Assembly (NCBI GenBank): GCA_030765055.1
Contig: JAUKNK010000331.1
Location: 496,001-560,000 of the forward strand
Length of the DNA: 64,000 nt
Direction: 5' to 3'
Source of the DNA: Mantis religiosa
Taxonomy: Eukaryota > Arthropoda > Insecta > Mantodea > Mantidae
Shown: piece after piece, positions 30,215 through 40,725 of the stretch
How the letters are laid out: each line of letters opens with the position of its first letter
Position numbering within the stretch: position 1 is the first letter of the stretch
Notes under the pieces: generated by a model
What the model was told of the DNA's origin: nothing
What the model saw: the letters and a program-made list of their open reading frames with translations, nothing else
The model's database searches: none
Translations under genes and position numbers: made by a program

Positions 30215-30429
30215 TCTACTAGATAAGGTGAGATTAATTACAGTATGCTCAAGATATCTTGAGCGTTCGTCTCCCTAGTCCTCACTCGGTAGGTTTCGGC
30301 TAACTCCGTGAACACAGATGACAACTTGAAAACATGAAATACGCTATACTAGTACACTCTGACATCTAGTGACTAATATGCTAAGCTTTTACGCGCGCTC
30401 TTTGTTTTCTGTGTGCATTCGGTTGTGCA

Positions 30430-31340
30430 AGTTTGAGGTTAATCACTGCAGCTTAACCAGTTTGTAATTGTGGCTGAGGGCACACGAAACTCATCATCAT
30501 GTGTACCTTCCGAGCGACGAACGGACAAATTAATTCGCATAATTTTGAAAAATGGTTTAGCTCACAGGCTCTCCCTAACCTTCCACCGTCATCAATTTTG
30601 GTCATTGATAATGCACCATATCACTCTCGACAGTTGGACAAAACTCCGACAAGATACTACCTGAAAGCAACAATGATATGTTGGTTGGAAAGAAGGGGTA
30701 TTGCCCGTGATTATGAAATAACGAAAACTACACTCTATAGTTTAATAGAGGCCATAACTGTGATCTGAATGCAGTTGAACTGGCGTGGGCAAAAATCAAG
30801 TACGTTTTCAGAGGACACAACGTTACTGGTGATATGTCAGCCACAAATCTGCAGAAACTTGCTATAGAAGCATTCTCTTCTGTAACTGCGACGGATTGGG
30901 AAAGCTACTGCAAGAAGGTCCAGGAGCTGGAGATGAAATATTGGAGAAATGATGGTGTAATAGAAAATGCGATTGATGAAATTATCATCAACACATCAGA
31001 GGATACTAGCGATGAAACTGATGCAGTGGACTCAGAAATCGAAGAATCACAAAGCGAATGAGTGAATATTTATAGCTGTCATAATATTTGTTTACAATTT
31101 TTGTGTGTTTCATAAATAGTACATATATAAACATATAGCTTATCGGATCGAATGCAATTTGTTTGTCAACAGATCTCACACTTGCGGCACATATTTTCGC
31201 TTATCTTACACGCTATTTTCCTGCACTGTGTTTTCAGGGTTGACCACACTGCACAAACAGATGCTCTAGCATCCTCCCCTCTGCCGGCACCGCCCCGCAA
31301 ATCCAGCGCTCTTTTTATTTTGCGCGTACTGTATATATGT
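30430..31340 (+). pseudogene. IS630/Tc1-type transposase relic, C-terminal half
   Basis: Frames covering about 30499-31061 encode NFEKWFSSQALPNLPPSS, ILVIDNAPYHSRQ (second catalytic Asp), CWLERRGI, then after a frameshift DLNAVELAWAKIKY (third catalytic Glu) and an acidic tail ending at the stop at 31061. The N-terminal half and first catalytic Asp are missing. Non-coding element sequence continues to about 31337 (TTGCGCGTACTGTA), matching the complement of 46096-46250. Confidence 0.8.
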
Positions 31341-31741
31341 GGTGAGGATTAGATTAGATTAGATTGATTTGCGTTCAGTAGGTTCACTTGTAGCCAGAAA
31401 AGGCTGTGAACATTGAACATGTCTAGAGGTATAAAGTTTAATAGCGTATATATGAACAAAAGTTAACATAAGACACATGTTATAGTATACAGGCAATATG
31501 AACAATAATATGGAAAACAAAGCAGGGATAATTATATATGATACAAAATGAAACACTTTTTAAACCAGCTTTCACTTGGCTTATGCCAGTACGTCTCAAA
31601 TTTTTTGCAATGGATACCATTCTTGTTATTTATTAAATACATATAGATTAAAAATAAACTTTCAGCTTGCATCAAATATTTATAAGTAATGATTTGTCAT
31701 TGGAATAGTTAAATACTACTTATAGAGCTACAGAAGCATTA

Positions 31742-34705
31742 TCAGGATAATTTGTCATTCAGATAATCTTGTACAGAATAAAAAGATTTTGAGCAAAGGT
31801 ACTCTCTAACAGCTTTTTTAAAAGCACCGAAATTATCAACTTTTTCTTTAAGAACATTAGGAAGTGCGCCAAATATTTTGATAGTTTCATAGTACACACC
31901 TTTCTGGAAGCAAGAAAGTTTAGCACTGGGATAATGGATATTATACTTTTGTCTAGTGTTTATTTTGTGAATTACATTATTTGTTGCAAATAAGCCACGA
32001 TTGCATACAAAGAATTTTAGGATCGAGAATATATACATGCAAGGAAGCGTTAATATCTTCAATCTTGTAAAAAGATCTTTACAGGAGCATCTGGTGTGGG
32101 TGTTAGTAATGATTCTTATAACCCTCTTTTGCATAAGGAATATTTTTTTACTTTCTACTGAGTTGCCCCAAAATAATATTCCATACTCCATAATAGAGTT
32201 AAAGTATGCATAATATACCAATTTAAGTGTGTCAATAGAACTCACATTAACCAGCTCTCGGATAGCATAACAGGCAGAGCTAAGTTTAGGTAAGATATAA
32301 TTTATGTGAGCTTTCCAATCTAAACATCTGTCCACATGAAGGCCCAGAAATTTTATGCTGTCAATTTCTTCTAATAACATATCATTAATCCCGATTTCTA
32401 TTTCAGTATGTGATGTACGACAGGTTATAAATTTGACCACTTTTGTTTTGTCTAGATTCACAGATAATTTGTTTGCTTTAAACCAGCATGACATACAGTT
32501 CAAAACATAATTCATTTTAATTGTACACTTGTTTAAATTTGTACTGGTCACCAGGACACTAGTGTCATCAGCAAAAAGAACTGTACTTGCAATGCCCTTT
32601 ATATAAAGTGAGAGGTCATTTATATAGATAAGAAATAATAAAGGCCCTAACACGGAACCTTGGGGTACTCCATGAGTTACTATTTTCCAATTCGAAGTTT
32701 GTTTTTCATAACCAATATCACTGACAGCTACTTCAACACTCTGTTTTCTTTCATTTAGATATGATACAAACCATCTTAAATGTTCATTTTTTATCCCATA
32801 GAATTCCAGTTTTGCTATAAGAATGTCATGATTAACACAATCAAAAGCCTTTGCTAGATCACAAAAAATTCCACCTACATGTCTTTTATCATTTAAGGCA
32901 GTCAACACTTCATGTGTAAGCTTGTAAGTTGCATTATTAGTCGATATTCCTTTTCTGAATCCAAACTGATCACTGACAAGTATGTTGTTACATTCAAGGT
33001 GTTTATACAGTCTGGTGAACATTACTTTTTCAAGAACTTTTGAAAATATTGGCAAGAGAGATATTGGTCTATAATTTGAAATATTATTGCGTTTGCCTGT
33101 TTTGAAAAGAGGTTTAACAACTGAGTATTTCATTCTGTCAGGGAAAATACCAGTCTTTAGAGACTCATTACATAAATAACTAAGGGTAATGCTAATTTGT
33201 GAGGAGCAAGATTTTAGGATTTTTGTAGTTATTTCATCATAACCGGAAGAATTCTTCATTTTTAAAGAGTCAATAATTTTATTTATTTCGGAAGGTGTAG
33301 TTAAACTGATTTTAAATGTAGGTACATTGTTTGTGAAACTTGAACTTAGAAATTCTAGTGCTGCATCTTTACTTCCATAATTAATATTTAATTTTTTTGT
33401 TACATCCAAAAAGAATCTGTTAAACAATTCTGCAACTACAAGAGGTTTGGCAATTTCATGATTGTCAACATTGAGTGTTATTGGGCAATTTTCTGATGAG
33501 TGTTTACGTGTCACATTTTTTATTATATTCCAACTGGTTTTTATTTTATTGTCTGAGTTTTGAATTAGTTTATTATAATGCAATACTTTAGCTGCTATTA
33601 TTACCTTCTTTAGAAGTTTACAATATTTTTTGTAGTACTTTTTTAAATGCAAATTGTTACTGATTCTAACTTGCTGATATAGTTCTCTTTTGTGCCTGCA
33701 TGAGGTTTTAATTCCTAAAGTGAGCCAGGAATTGTCTTTTTTAAAGTTAAATGTTTTTTTATACTTGGATGGGAAGCAGAATTCAAACTTAGTTTTAAAG
33801 CATTGAAGAAAGCTATTATATTTGTTGTTGGTTCCATTAACCTCATAAGTTTGTTTCCAAGATTCAAGTTTAAGGTTCTTACTAAATTCATTCAGAGTAT
33901 TTTCGTTTATTTCCCTATATTTAATATATGTGTATTTAGGTTTGAGTTTTAAATTTATCTTATCAATCCTTAGAATTTGTGCATCATGATCTGATAGTCC
34001 ATTAGTTTTTGATGAGACAGAGCAAAATTTAGTTATATCTGAATTTACAAATATGTTATCAATAGCTGTGGATGAATTATTTTGGATTCTTGTTGGAAAG
34101 TTAACTGTATGTGTCATGTGGTATGTGGTAAATAAAGAGCTAAGCTGTTCCCTTTGAAGACTTGATTTCAGATAATCTACATTTATGTCACCACAAATGA
34201 TTATTTCTCTTTTTGTTTTAAATAGAAAGTTCAGAGCATATTCTAATTGATTTTTAAAAATCTGGAAACTTCCTAAGGGAGATCGATAAATGGCTACTAT
34301 GACTAAGTTCAAATTACTTCCAGTTAACTGAACTGCACAGAGTTCGAGGTCTTTTTCATAGCAAAATCAGGATAAATCTAAAGCTTTAAAGATCAGATCA
34401 TTTCTAACATATATACAAACTCCACCTTTATGTAATTTTTTTCTACTATATTCTGCTCCTAAAGAGTACCCTTGCAATGAAATTGGCTTAAATTCCTGCT
34501 GTGTCAAGTGATGTTCAGAAAGGCATAAAACATGTGGTAGTTGAATTTCAGTATGCAGATTAATAGCTAGTTCATCTAATTTGTTTCTTATGCCTCTTAT
34601 GTTTTGATGAAATACAGATAGACAGTGGTTATTATTAATATTATTGATATTATTATCATTACTATTGTTCTTGAGAGGAGTATTTTTAATTGAATTTATT
34701 GTCAT
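31742..34705 (-). pseudogene. LINE ORF2: EEP endonuclease + reverse transcriptase, one in-frame stop
   Basis: One frame runs about 988 codons from 34705 to 31742, broken only by TGA at 34367-34369. N-terminal EEP endonuclease: VFHQNIRGIRNKL, LCLSEHH, GGVCIYVRND, VIVAIYRSP, CGDINVD, then GLSDHDAQI near residue 230. Reverse transcriptase: YRPISLLPIFSKVLEKV, FRKGIST, FCDLAKAFDCVNHDILI, GVPQGSVLGPLLFLIYIND, catalytic FADDTSVL, KFLGLHVD. The C-terminus ends FYSVQDYLNDKLS. The domain order is that of APE-type LINEs without RNase H. It would nick target DNA and prime reverse transcription. All visible catalytic motifs are intact, so the copy is recently dead. Confidence 0.92.
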
Positions 34706-34761
34706 GAAGCTATTAGGGATGATTGATTTAATTTGCCTAGAGTTACTGGGCTTATATTGGT

Positions 34762-35070
34762 TTAACCTAAAAAAGACCTTCTACTTGCAACAACAGGAAT
34801 TTTGCCTTTAATTCTGTCAGCAATCAGAAGTGACAACTTCTCTTTGCCTCTAGAATTTAGGTGTAGACCATGAAGAGTGTAATTATCCCTGCTGATACTG
34901 TTAACATCTATCATACACATGTGAGAGGCTGCAGGCCCTAACAAGGCACGATCAAGTCTAAGATTCATGTCCCTCACCCTCCAATGAAGCTGAGGCTTGT
35001 CATGCCTATGGAAGAGACCCACTACCTTCACATTTGTATGGCTGCTGGTCTTATTGATGTTACTCAGGTC
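34762..35070 (-). pseudogene. LINE ORF1 C-terminal fragment (esterase-like)
   Basis: About 100 codons (from DLSNINKTSSHTN at about 35066 to the end at 34762) include DNYTLHGLHLNSRGKEKLS. This resembles the C-terminal Asp/His block of SGNH-type esterase domains found in ORF1 of some CR1-like LINEs. The stop lies about 55 bp before the ORF2 start. The rest of ORF1 is lost by 5' truncation. Confidence 0.55.
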
Positions 35071-35075
35071 CTTTT

Positions 35076-35243
35076 CAATACAATAGGATGGAGCACCGGT
35101 GGAATGAGACAGCTGGGGGAAGGATCCCGTAGAAAACCCGCTCCAGCGGCGTCTTGTGCATCAGAAATCTCACTTTGCGGGCGCCTGGAATTGAACCCAG
35201 GCCACCTTGGTGAGACTCGAGCGATCTAACCACGGCGCGGCCG
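35076..35243 (-). mobile_element. SINE-B copy, 3' truncated
   Basis: Minus strand: tRNA-like head with box B GGTTCAATTCC, GCAAAGTGAGATTT, GAGCGGGTTTTCTACGGGAT and CTCATTCCACCGGTGCTCCAT as in the 9377-9619 copy. It ends where the LINE begins. Confidence 0.85.
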
Positions 35244-35278
35244 ATATGCTGATGACATCTTTGCAATAATTCCATAGA

Positions 35279-37363
35279 GATGAGACGATGCATTAAAATA
35301 AACCGTATACCTTTTAGCACTCGCTTTGAGCAACATTTACTCATGTTATAGATACGTTCATATTTTTAGTTCAGCCGATCTCCTCAACTTCATCATTGAC
35401 CGCCACTTTAGCTCCAATCAATAAAACATGATGTACAGGCTTACTTGTTTCGTTAAGAACTTATGTAACCCCTTACTGGGAAAAAAAGAATGGAAAATAT
35501 ATAAATGGACGAACTTTAACAGCAAACGTAAATATAAAAATACCATTACCACTAAACATGACGAAGTGACCAAACAGCCGAGATAGCTAGACAACCATGA
35601 ATGAAGAGTTTCGTATCCCTGCAGAAGATAACAGGTGGTTTTAAGAAGTCAAAGATACATAAACATCAGGATGAACATACATGTTATAAAAGTTTATAAT
35701 AAAGAGGTAATGATGCGGCAATAATGAGTGGCCCTGAGCAGGCATTGTTCAATACAAAAATCTATCATACGTATGGTATTTTCCAGCAGTAGAAAATCGT
35801 GTTATAAAGGCCAGATTATTATTGATGGCAGGAGTAAATGTTTCTGGACTCAGCCATCCGTCCTTTTGAGGTGTTGTTCATTTATTAAACTAACCAAACC
35901 TAACACGAACTAATAAATAGCATAACACAGGACCGTCCATCAAATTTGATGCGTCTATTATATATTAAGGAGAACATTTAAGTCATGTTCCGAAACGATG
36001 TGGATCTCTTGGGTTATGCTCAAGAAGGCTGTGTAAGTGTTGCTTTCCCGCAACATCTATGGTGATAAGATGTTATGGGGCTATCTTCAGCGAGGATTGG
36101 AAGCTAAAGCGGCGTCGGAGAGCACGTAAGTTGTTACAAGTAGAATAGTTTATCGACCTTTTCTTAAGTTTCGACCGAAACTAACATTTTGACCCAAAAG
36201 CTGTAGAAGTATTATTAGTGGTTCAAAAGATCGAGGACAAGTAGTCATACCAACTTACGGATAATTAAGGGTAACACTTGCATATGTGATGATGGGTGGG
36301 GGGGAGTATCATGTTGACAGTATGTGTAGATGATATCGAGTACAATTCGAGAGACGATGAAAACGAACACGCAAACTTTTAGTGAGTTACGGAATTTCCT
36401 AAGTAGAGTTTGTAATTACATCAAACGAGTGTGAAATGAATAAAACAGATTAAGGTTATATACAATTATAGAACTAATTTAAATCTTTCAGAAATATTTG
36501 ATCTTCCTGAGTCAAATATCTAAGCTTACACAAAGAACTTAACCAGGCTTAACCTAACCGGAGGAGTATAACATTCATGGAGCTCTTTATTAGCACAAGT
36601 ACATTCCACGTTTTGCAGTTGATTAATCTTTTCTCCATGTTACGTTAAATCTAATGAATAAGCTCTGTTTCGTGGACCCATAAATTACCTTATTGCCGAA
36701 GACATTGAGTAAATATAACCTGTGCACATCAATGTCAAGGTTGTATTGTAGTATTCAAGTGCACCTCTTAAGTGAAACATTAGAAGAAGGAGAAGCACTG
36801 CAGAACCAGTTCTAGCAGGTTTTAGTTTCTGTGCATAAGTTGGCAGTGAAAACAATAGAATCATATGTAGACATTGCATAATTGTCATATGAAACTATAT
36901 ATTTTAAATATTTTTTTCTTAACACTTTTAATATTTCACATATTGGAGGCCATTGTTAAAAAAATGGAATAAACATTTTGACACCCATTCAATGTTCTGA
37001 CAGTCTATACTTGCATATGTGTTATGTGGTTGATACGTAAAACATCTTTAAATTTAATTCTTGGTTACACAGCCAGAATACTAGACTTGCATAAGCCCTA
37101 TAACCTGTTCCTGTATGTAAATGGCTCGTAGCTACTCCAGCATACAACTAGATATGTAAGAGTATTTGGCCTGTAGGTCATGTGCACATCAAATATTGTT
37201 GAAAGTCCAGAAAGAAATTCAGAATAATGTTGCCCATGTACATTATTTACAACATAAAGGTATGCTATAATGTAGCTTCTATGTTCCCTAGTGTACACCT
37301 GCATCTGCTGTAATGATTGGGGTTAGATGTTATAAATAAGCTTAGTAATTATAAATATGTTGT
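35279..37363. other. Intergenic, nothing recognised
   Basis: About 2 kb without recognisable protein or repeat. A 35-bp PLE scrap (RYADDIFAIIP) precedes it at 35243-35278. Confidence 0.5.
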
Positions 37364-38380
37364 TGTTGTCAAATGCTAGGCTTTGGCAATGAAGCCATTA
37401 GTTCTCTTGCTCTCCAATATTTCTGTGTAGTGGGTCCGGCAGGTAGGGCTTCACAGGTTAAAAGATGTTCTTCAGTCATTTCCTATTCTTTGTTGTCAAA
37501 TGCTAGGCTTTGGCAATGAAGCGATTAGCTCTCTTGCTCTTCAATATTTCTGTGTAGTGGGTCCGGCAGGTAGGGCTTCACAGGTTAGAAGATGTTCTTC
37601 AGTCATTTCCTCTTCTTTGTTGTCAAAGGCTAGGCTTTGGCAATGAAGCGATTAGCTCTCTTGATCTCCAATATTTCTGTGTAGTGGGCCCGGCAGGTAG
37701 GGCTTCACAGGTTAGAAGATGTTCTTCAGTCATTTCCTCTTCTTTGTTGTCAAATGCTAGACTTTGGTAATGAAGACATTAGCTCTCTTGCTCTCCAATA
37801 TTTCTGTGTAGTTAGTCCGGCAGGTTGGGCTTCACAGGTTAGAAGATGTTCTTCAGTCATTTCCTCTTCTTTGTCTTCAAATGCTAGGCTTTGGCAATGA
37901 AGCCATTAGCTCTCTTGCTCTCCAATATTTCTGTGAATTGGGTCTGGCAGGTAGGACTTCACAGGTTAGATGATGTTCTTCAGTCATTTCCTCTTCTTTG
38001 TTGTCAAATGCTAGACTTTGGCAATGAAGTCATTAGCTCTCTTGCTCTCCAATATTTCTGTGTAGTAGGTCCGGCAGGTAGGACTTCACAGGTTAAAAGA
38101 TGTTCTTCAGTCATTTCCTCTTCTTTGTTGTCAAATGCTAGGCTTTGGCAATGAAGCCATTAGCTCTCTTGCTCTCCAATATTTCTGCGTAGTGGGTCCG
38201 GCAGGTAGGACTTCACAGGTTAGAAGATGTTCTTCAGTCATTTCCTCTTCTTTGTTTTCAAATGCTAGGCTTTGGCAATGAAGCCATTAGCTCTCTTGTT
38301 CTCCAATATTTCTGTGTAGTGGGTCCGGCACGTAGGGCTTCACAGGTTAAAAGATGATCTTCAGTCATTTCTTATTTTGT
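37364..38380 (-). repeat. Tandem array of about eight 127-130 bp units at a LINE 3' end
   Basis: Units contain GCCATTAGCTCTCTTGCTCT, TCCGGCAGGTAGG and AGATGTTCTTCAGTCATTTC, with period 127 (one 130). Starts of GGCTTTGGCAATG-type blocks are at 37379, 37506 and 37633. On the minus strand each unit contains the coding end of the RNase H LINE (MTEEHLLTCE). The outer end is (GTT)n. The same array lies in opposite orientation at 59575-60545. Confidence 0.9.
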
Positions 38381-39440
38381 TGCACAGAGGACAATTTGGA
38401 CTTTTATAAATTCCTATTCTCTGTAAGTGTTGGGCCAAATAATCATCTTCCGTAAGTAACCAAAAATTGACTACTGCAGCTTTACGTGGGATTTCTGAAT
38501 TAATTTCTGGATTTTTAATTAAAATGTTCCATTCTTTATTTTTGGCTTTGTCAGATATTGATTGGTTTTGTTTGTTTTTATATTTGCTTTTGATTAATCT
38601 TTTTATGGATGTAAAGGGTAAGCCTTTTATTTTTGTTCTGAATTAAATTTGCACCTTTCTTGGCAAGAAAATCAGCTGATTCATTTGCAGTAATTCCACA
38701 ATGTGCAGGTATCCATTGTAATATAATTCTTTTCTGTAGTTTCTGAAGTTGTTGCTTCATTTTGTGACATTCTTTAATTTGGATTGACCTCATTTTATAT
38801 GAACTTATTGCACATAATGCTGCTTTAGAATCAGAAAGTATGACAGCATTTCTGAATTTATCTATTCTGTATAGAAGGTGTTGGAGTGAAATAAGAATAG
38901 CCATTACTTCTGCATCAAAATTTGTTGTGTGATATCCTACTGGTTGATAGAATGAGAACAGTGTGCACTTAATTCCTGCTCCTGAGTTGTTGTCCAAGTT
39001 AGATCCATCTGTGTAGATATGTAACCATTCTTCAGGTGGGTATCTATTGTTCACAGTTTCTAATGCTTTTAGTACAGGTTTGGAAGTTTCAGACTTTGTA
39101 ACTATTTGTTCTAAATCTAATTAAATATTAATTGGTTCAAAAGTTAGTGGGTTTTCTTTGATTAAAATGTTTTCTTTAGAATTAGGAAGATTCAGATCTG
39201 TTTTTAATTCCATAAATTTGTGTAGGAAACTTGTTTGTGTTTTCATCGTGATTGGTTGTAGTAATCTTTTCTCCCATTTTGTTGTTTTTAACCGCAACAT
39301 TTTTTCATGTTGAATTAGTGCCTCCTCCTCTAAAGTTAGATGTATTGGATAGTTCCGAGTTAAGGCTTGCATTGCCGTGATTGGAGTTGATTTTGCTGCA
39401 CCGGTTATTAGTCACAGGGTCTGATTTTGTCATACTTCTA
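38381..39440 (-). pseudogene. RNase H-containing LINE (LINE-H), C-terminal part, minus copy
   Basis: The minus strand reads from the polymerase C-terminus (MQALTRNYPIHLTLEEEALIQHEKML at 39372) to an RNase H domain (39054-38578): LHIYTDGSNLDNNSGAGI (first Asp), NFDAEVMAI (Glu), AVILSDSKAAL (Asp), QWIPAHCGITANESADFLAKKG (His and Asp). The LINE end plus the 127-bp array follow. LINEs of the I group carry such an RNase H. Frameshifts and stops separate the parts, and the reverse transcriptase core is absent. A more extended copy is at 58080-59640. Confidence 0.85.
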
Positions 39441-39574
39441 GGTGATTTATGTTAAAACTATTTGCTGTAATTATAAATATTAAATCATAAAATTACAAAT
39501 GTAATTATAAATATTACATGGTTGTATAATCTGTTCAATGTCCTTGAGCCTAGTTCCTTCTAGTATTGAAAGAA

Positions 39575-40275
39575 CGACATACAGTACAATTCGTTTGCCT
39601 CACATTCAAAAGGTCCCAAGTTCAAATCTCAGTAGGGATGAGTTTTCTGATATGTTTTTCCCTTATCCTGAAAGATGAATGTCAGGTAACTAAGCTCTAT
39701 GTACCCTGTACTCACTTGAACATCATTTCATTCATTGTCCGATATGACTTAACGTTGGAGGTTTTCTCTTATCCTGAAAGATGAATGTCTGGCAACCCTA
39801 AGCTCTATGTACCCTGAACTCACTTGAACATCATTTCATTCATCGTCCGATATGACTTAACGTTGGAGGTTTTCTCTTATCCTGAAAGATGAATGTCTGA
39901 TAACTCTAAGCTCTATGTACCCTGTACTCATTTGAACATCATTTCATTCATCGTCCGATATGACTTAACGTTGGAGGTTTTCTCTTATCCTGAAAGATGA
40001 ATGTCTGGTAACTCTAAGCTCTATGTACCCTGTACTCATTTGAACATCATTTCATTCATCGTCCGATATGACCTAACGTTGGAGGTTTTCTCTTATCCTG
40101 AAAGATGAATGTTGGTAACTCTAAGCTCTATGTACCCTGTACTCATTTGAACATCATTTCATTCATCGTCCGATATGACTTAATGTTGGAGGTTTTCCCT
40201 TATCCTGAAATATGAATGTCATGTAACTCTAAGCTCTATGTACCCTGTACACATTTGAGCATCATTTCATTCATC
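39575..40275 (+). repeat. SINE-C with its 3' part expanded into a 108-bp tandem array
   Basis: A SINE-C head (CAAGTTCAAATCTCAGTAGG) is followed by about six tandem copies of the SINE tail. Units start at CTTATCCTGAAA (39662, 39768, 39876, 39984, 40092, 40199), period 106-108 bp, each with TCTAAGCTCTATGTACCCTG and CATTCATCGTCCGATATGAC. Single-copy relatives at 14832-15064 and 53175-53372 have only one such tail. Confidence 0.9.
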
Positions 40276-40282
40276 TTTACAT

Positions 40283-40725
40283 GTTTAGACTTTCCAATAT
40301 AAAAACCATTTTCAAGCCCACCAGAAAGCTAAAACAACACTGAGGTCGGCGAAGGACAGACTGGACCCGCTCTTGATGCAGGGAATTTACCGTATACCAT
40401 GTAGCTGTGGACAGGTATATGTTGGCACCACCAAGCGCAGCATAAAACCCTGCATCAAGGAACACAAAGGCAACTGCCGATTGGGTCAATCAGTTGTGGC
40501 TGAATATGCTTTGTTAGTGGGCCATGACATTAATTTTAAAGAAATTGAGATGCTCGACAACACAGCTTACTACCATGCATGGTTATACATAGAAGCCATT
40601 GAAATCCATAAACACACAAACAGTTTTAATAGAAAAGAAGAAATAGCACGCCTACACAAAGCCTGGATGCCAGTGCTGGACAGCACAAAGCCAAAACCAC
40701 ACAGAACCACCCAGAATAATGGTGT
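40283..40725 (+). pseudogene. PLE GIY-YIG endonuclease fragment (another family)
   Basis: The plus strand encodes LRSAKDRLDPLLMQGIYRIPCSCGQVYVGTTKRSI, in which GIY and YVG form the nuclease core. Then come IKEHKGNCRL, a SVVAEYALLVGHDINF block with the His-containing motif, and WLYIEAIEIHKH...FNRKEE with the catalytic Glu region. It is open to about 40729. Only the 3' coding part is present. Its end abuts the truncated Gypsy integrase, so one element interrupted or replaced the other. Confidence 0.85.

Larger units (their letters stand above)
31348..35075 (-). mobile_element. CR1/Jockey-like LINE, 5' truncated, 3' (TAATC)n tail
   Basis: The minus-strand element runs from an ORF1 remnant near 35070 through ORF2 (34705-31742) and a 3' UTR to an (AATCT)-type microsatellite tail at 31348-31366. 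The 5' end abuts a SINE-B copy. It is the most complete LINE in the window. Fragments with a related C-terminus lie at 3757-4154 and 46346-46620. Confidence 0.85.

Noticed and set aside
37364..38380. CRISPR-like regular repeats
   Set aside because: Units are contiguous 127-bp tandem repeats without spacers, in a eukaryotic context, and are part of a LINE 3' end.
39660..40275. Second CRISPR-like or satellite array
   Set aside because: The unit is the SINE-C tail repeated head to tail without spacers.
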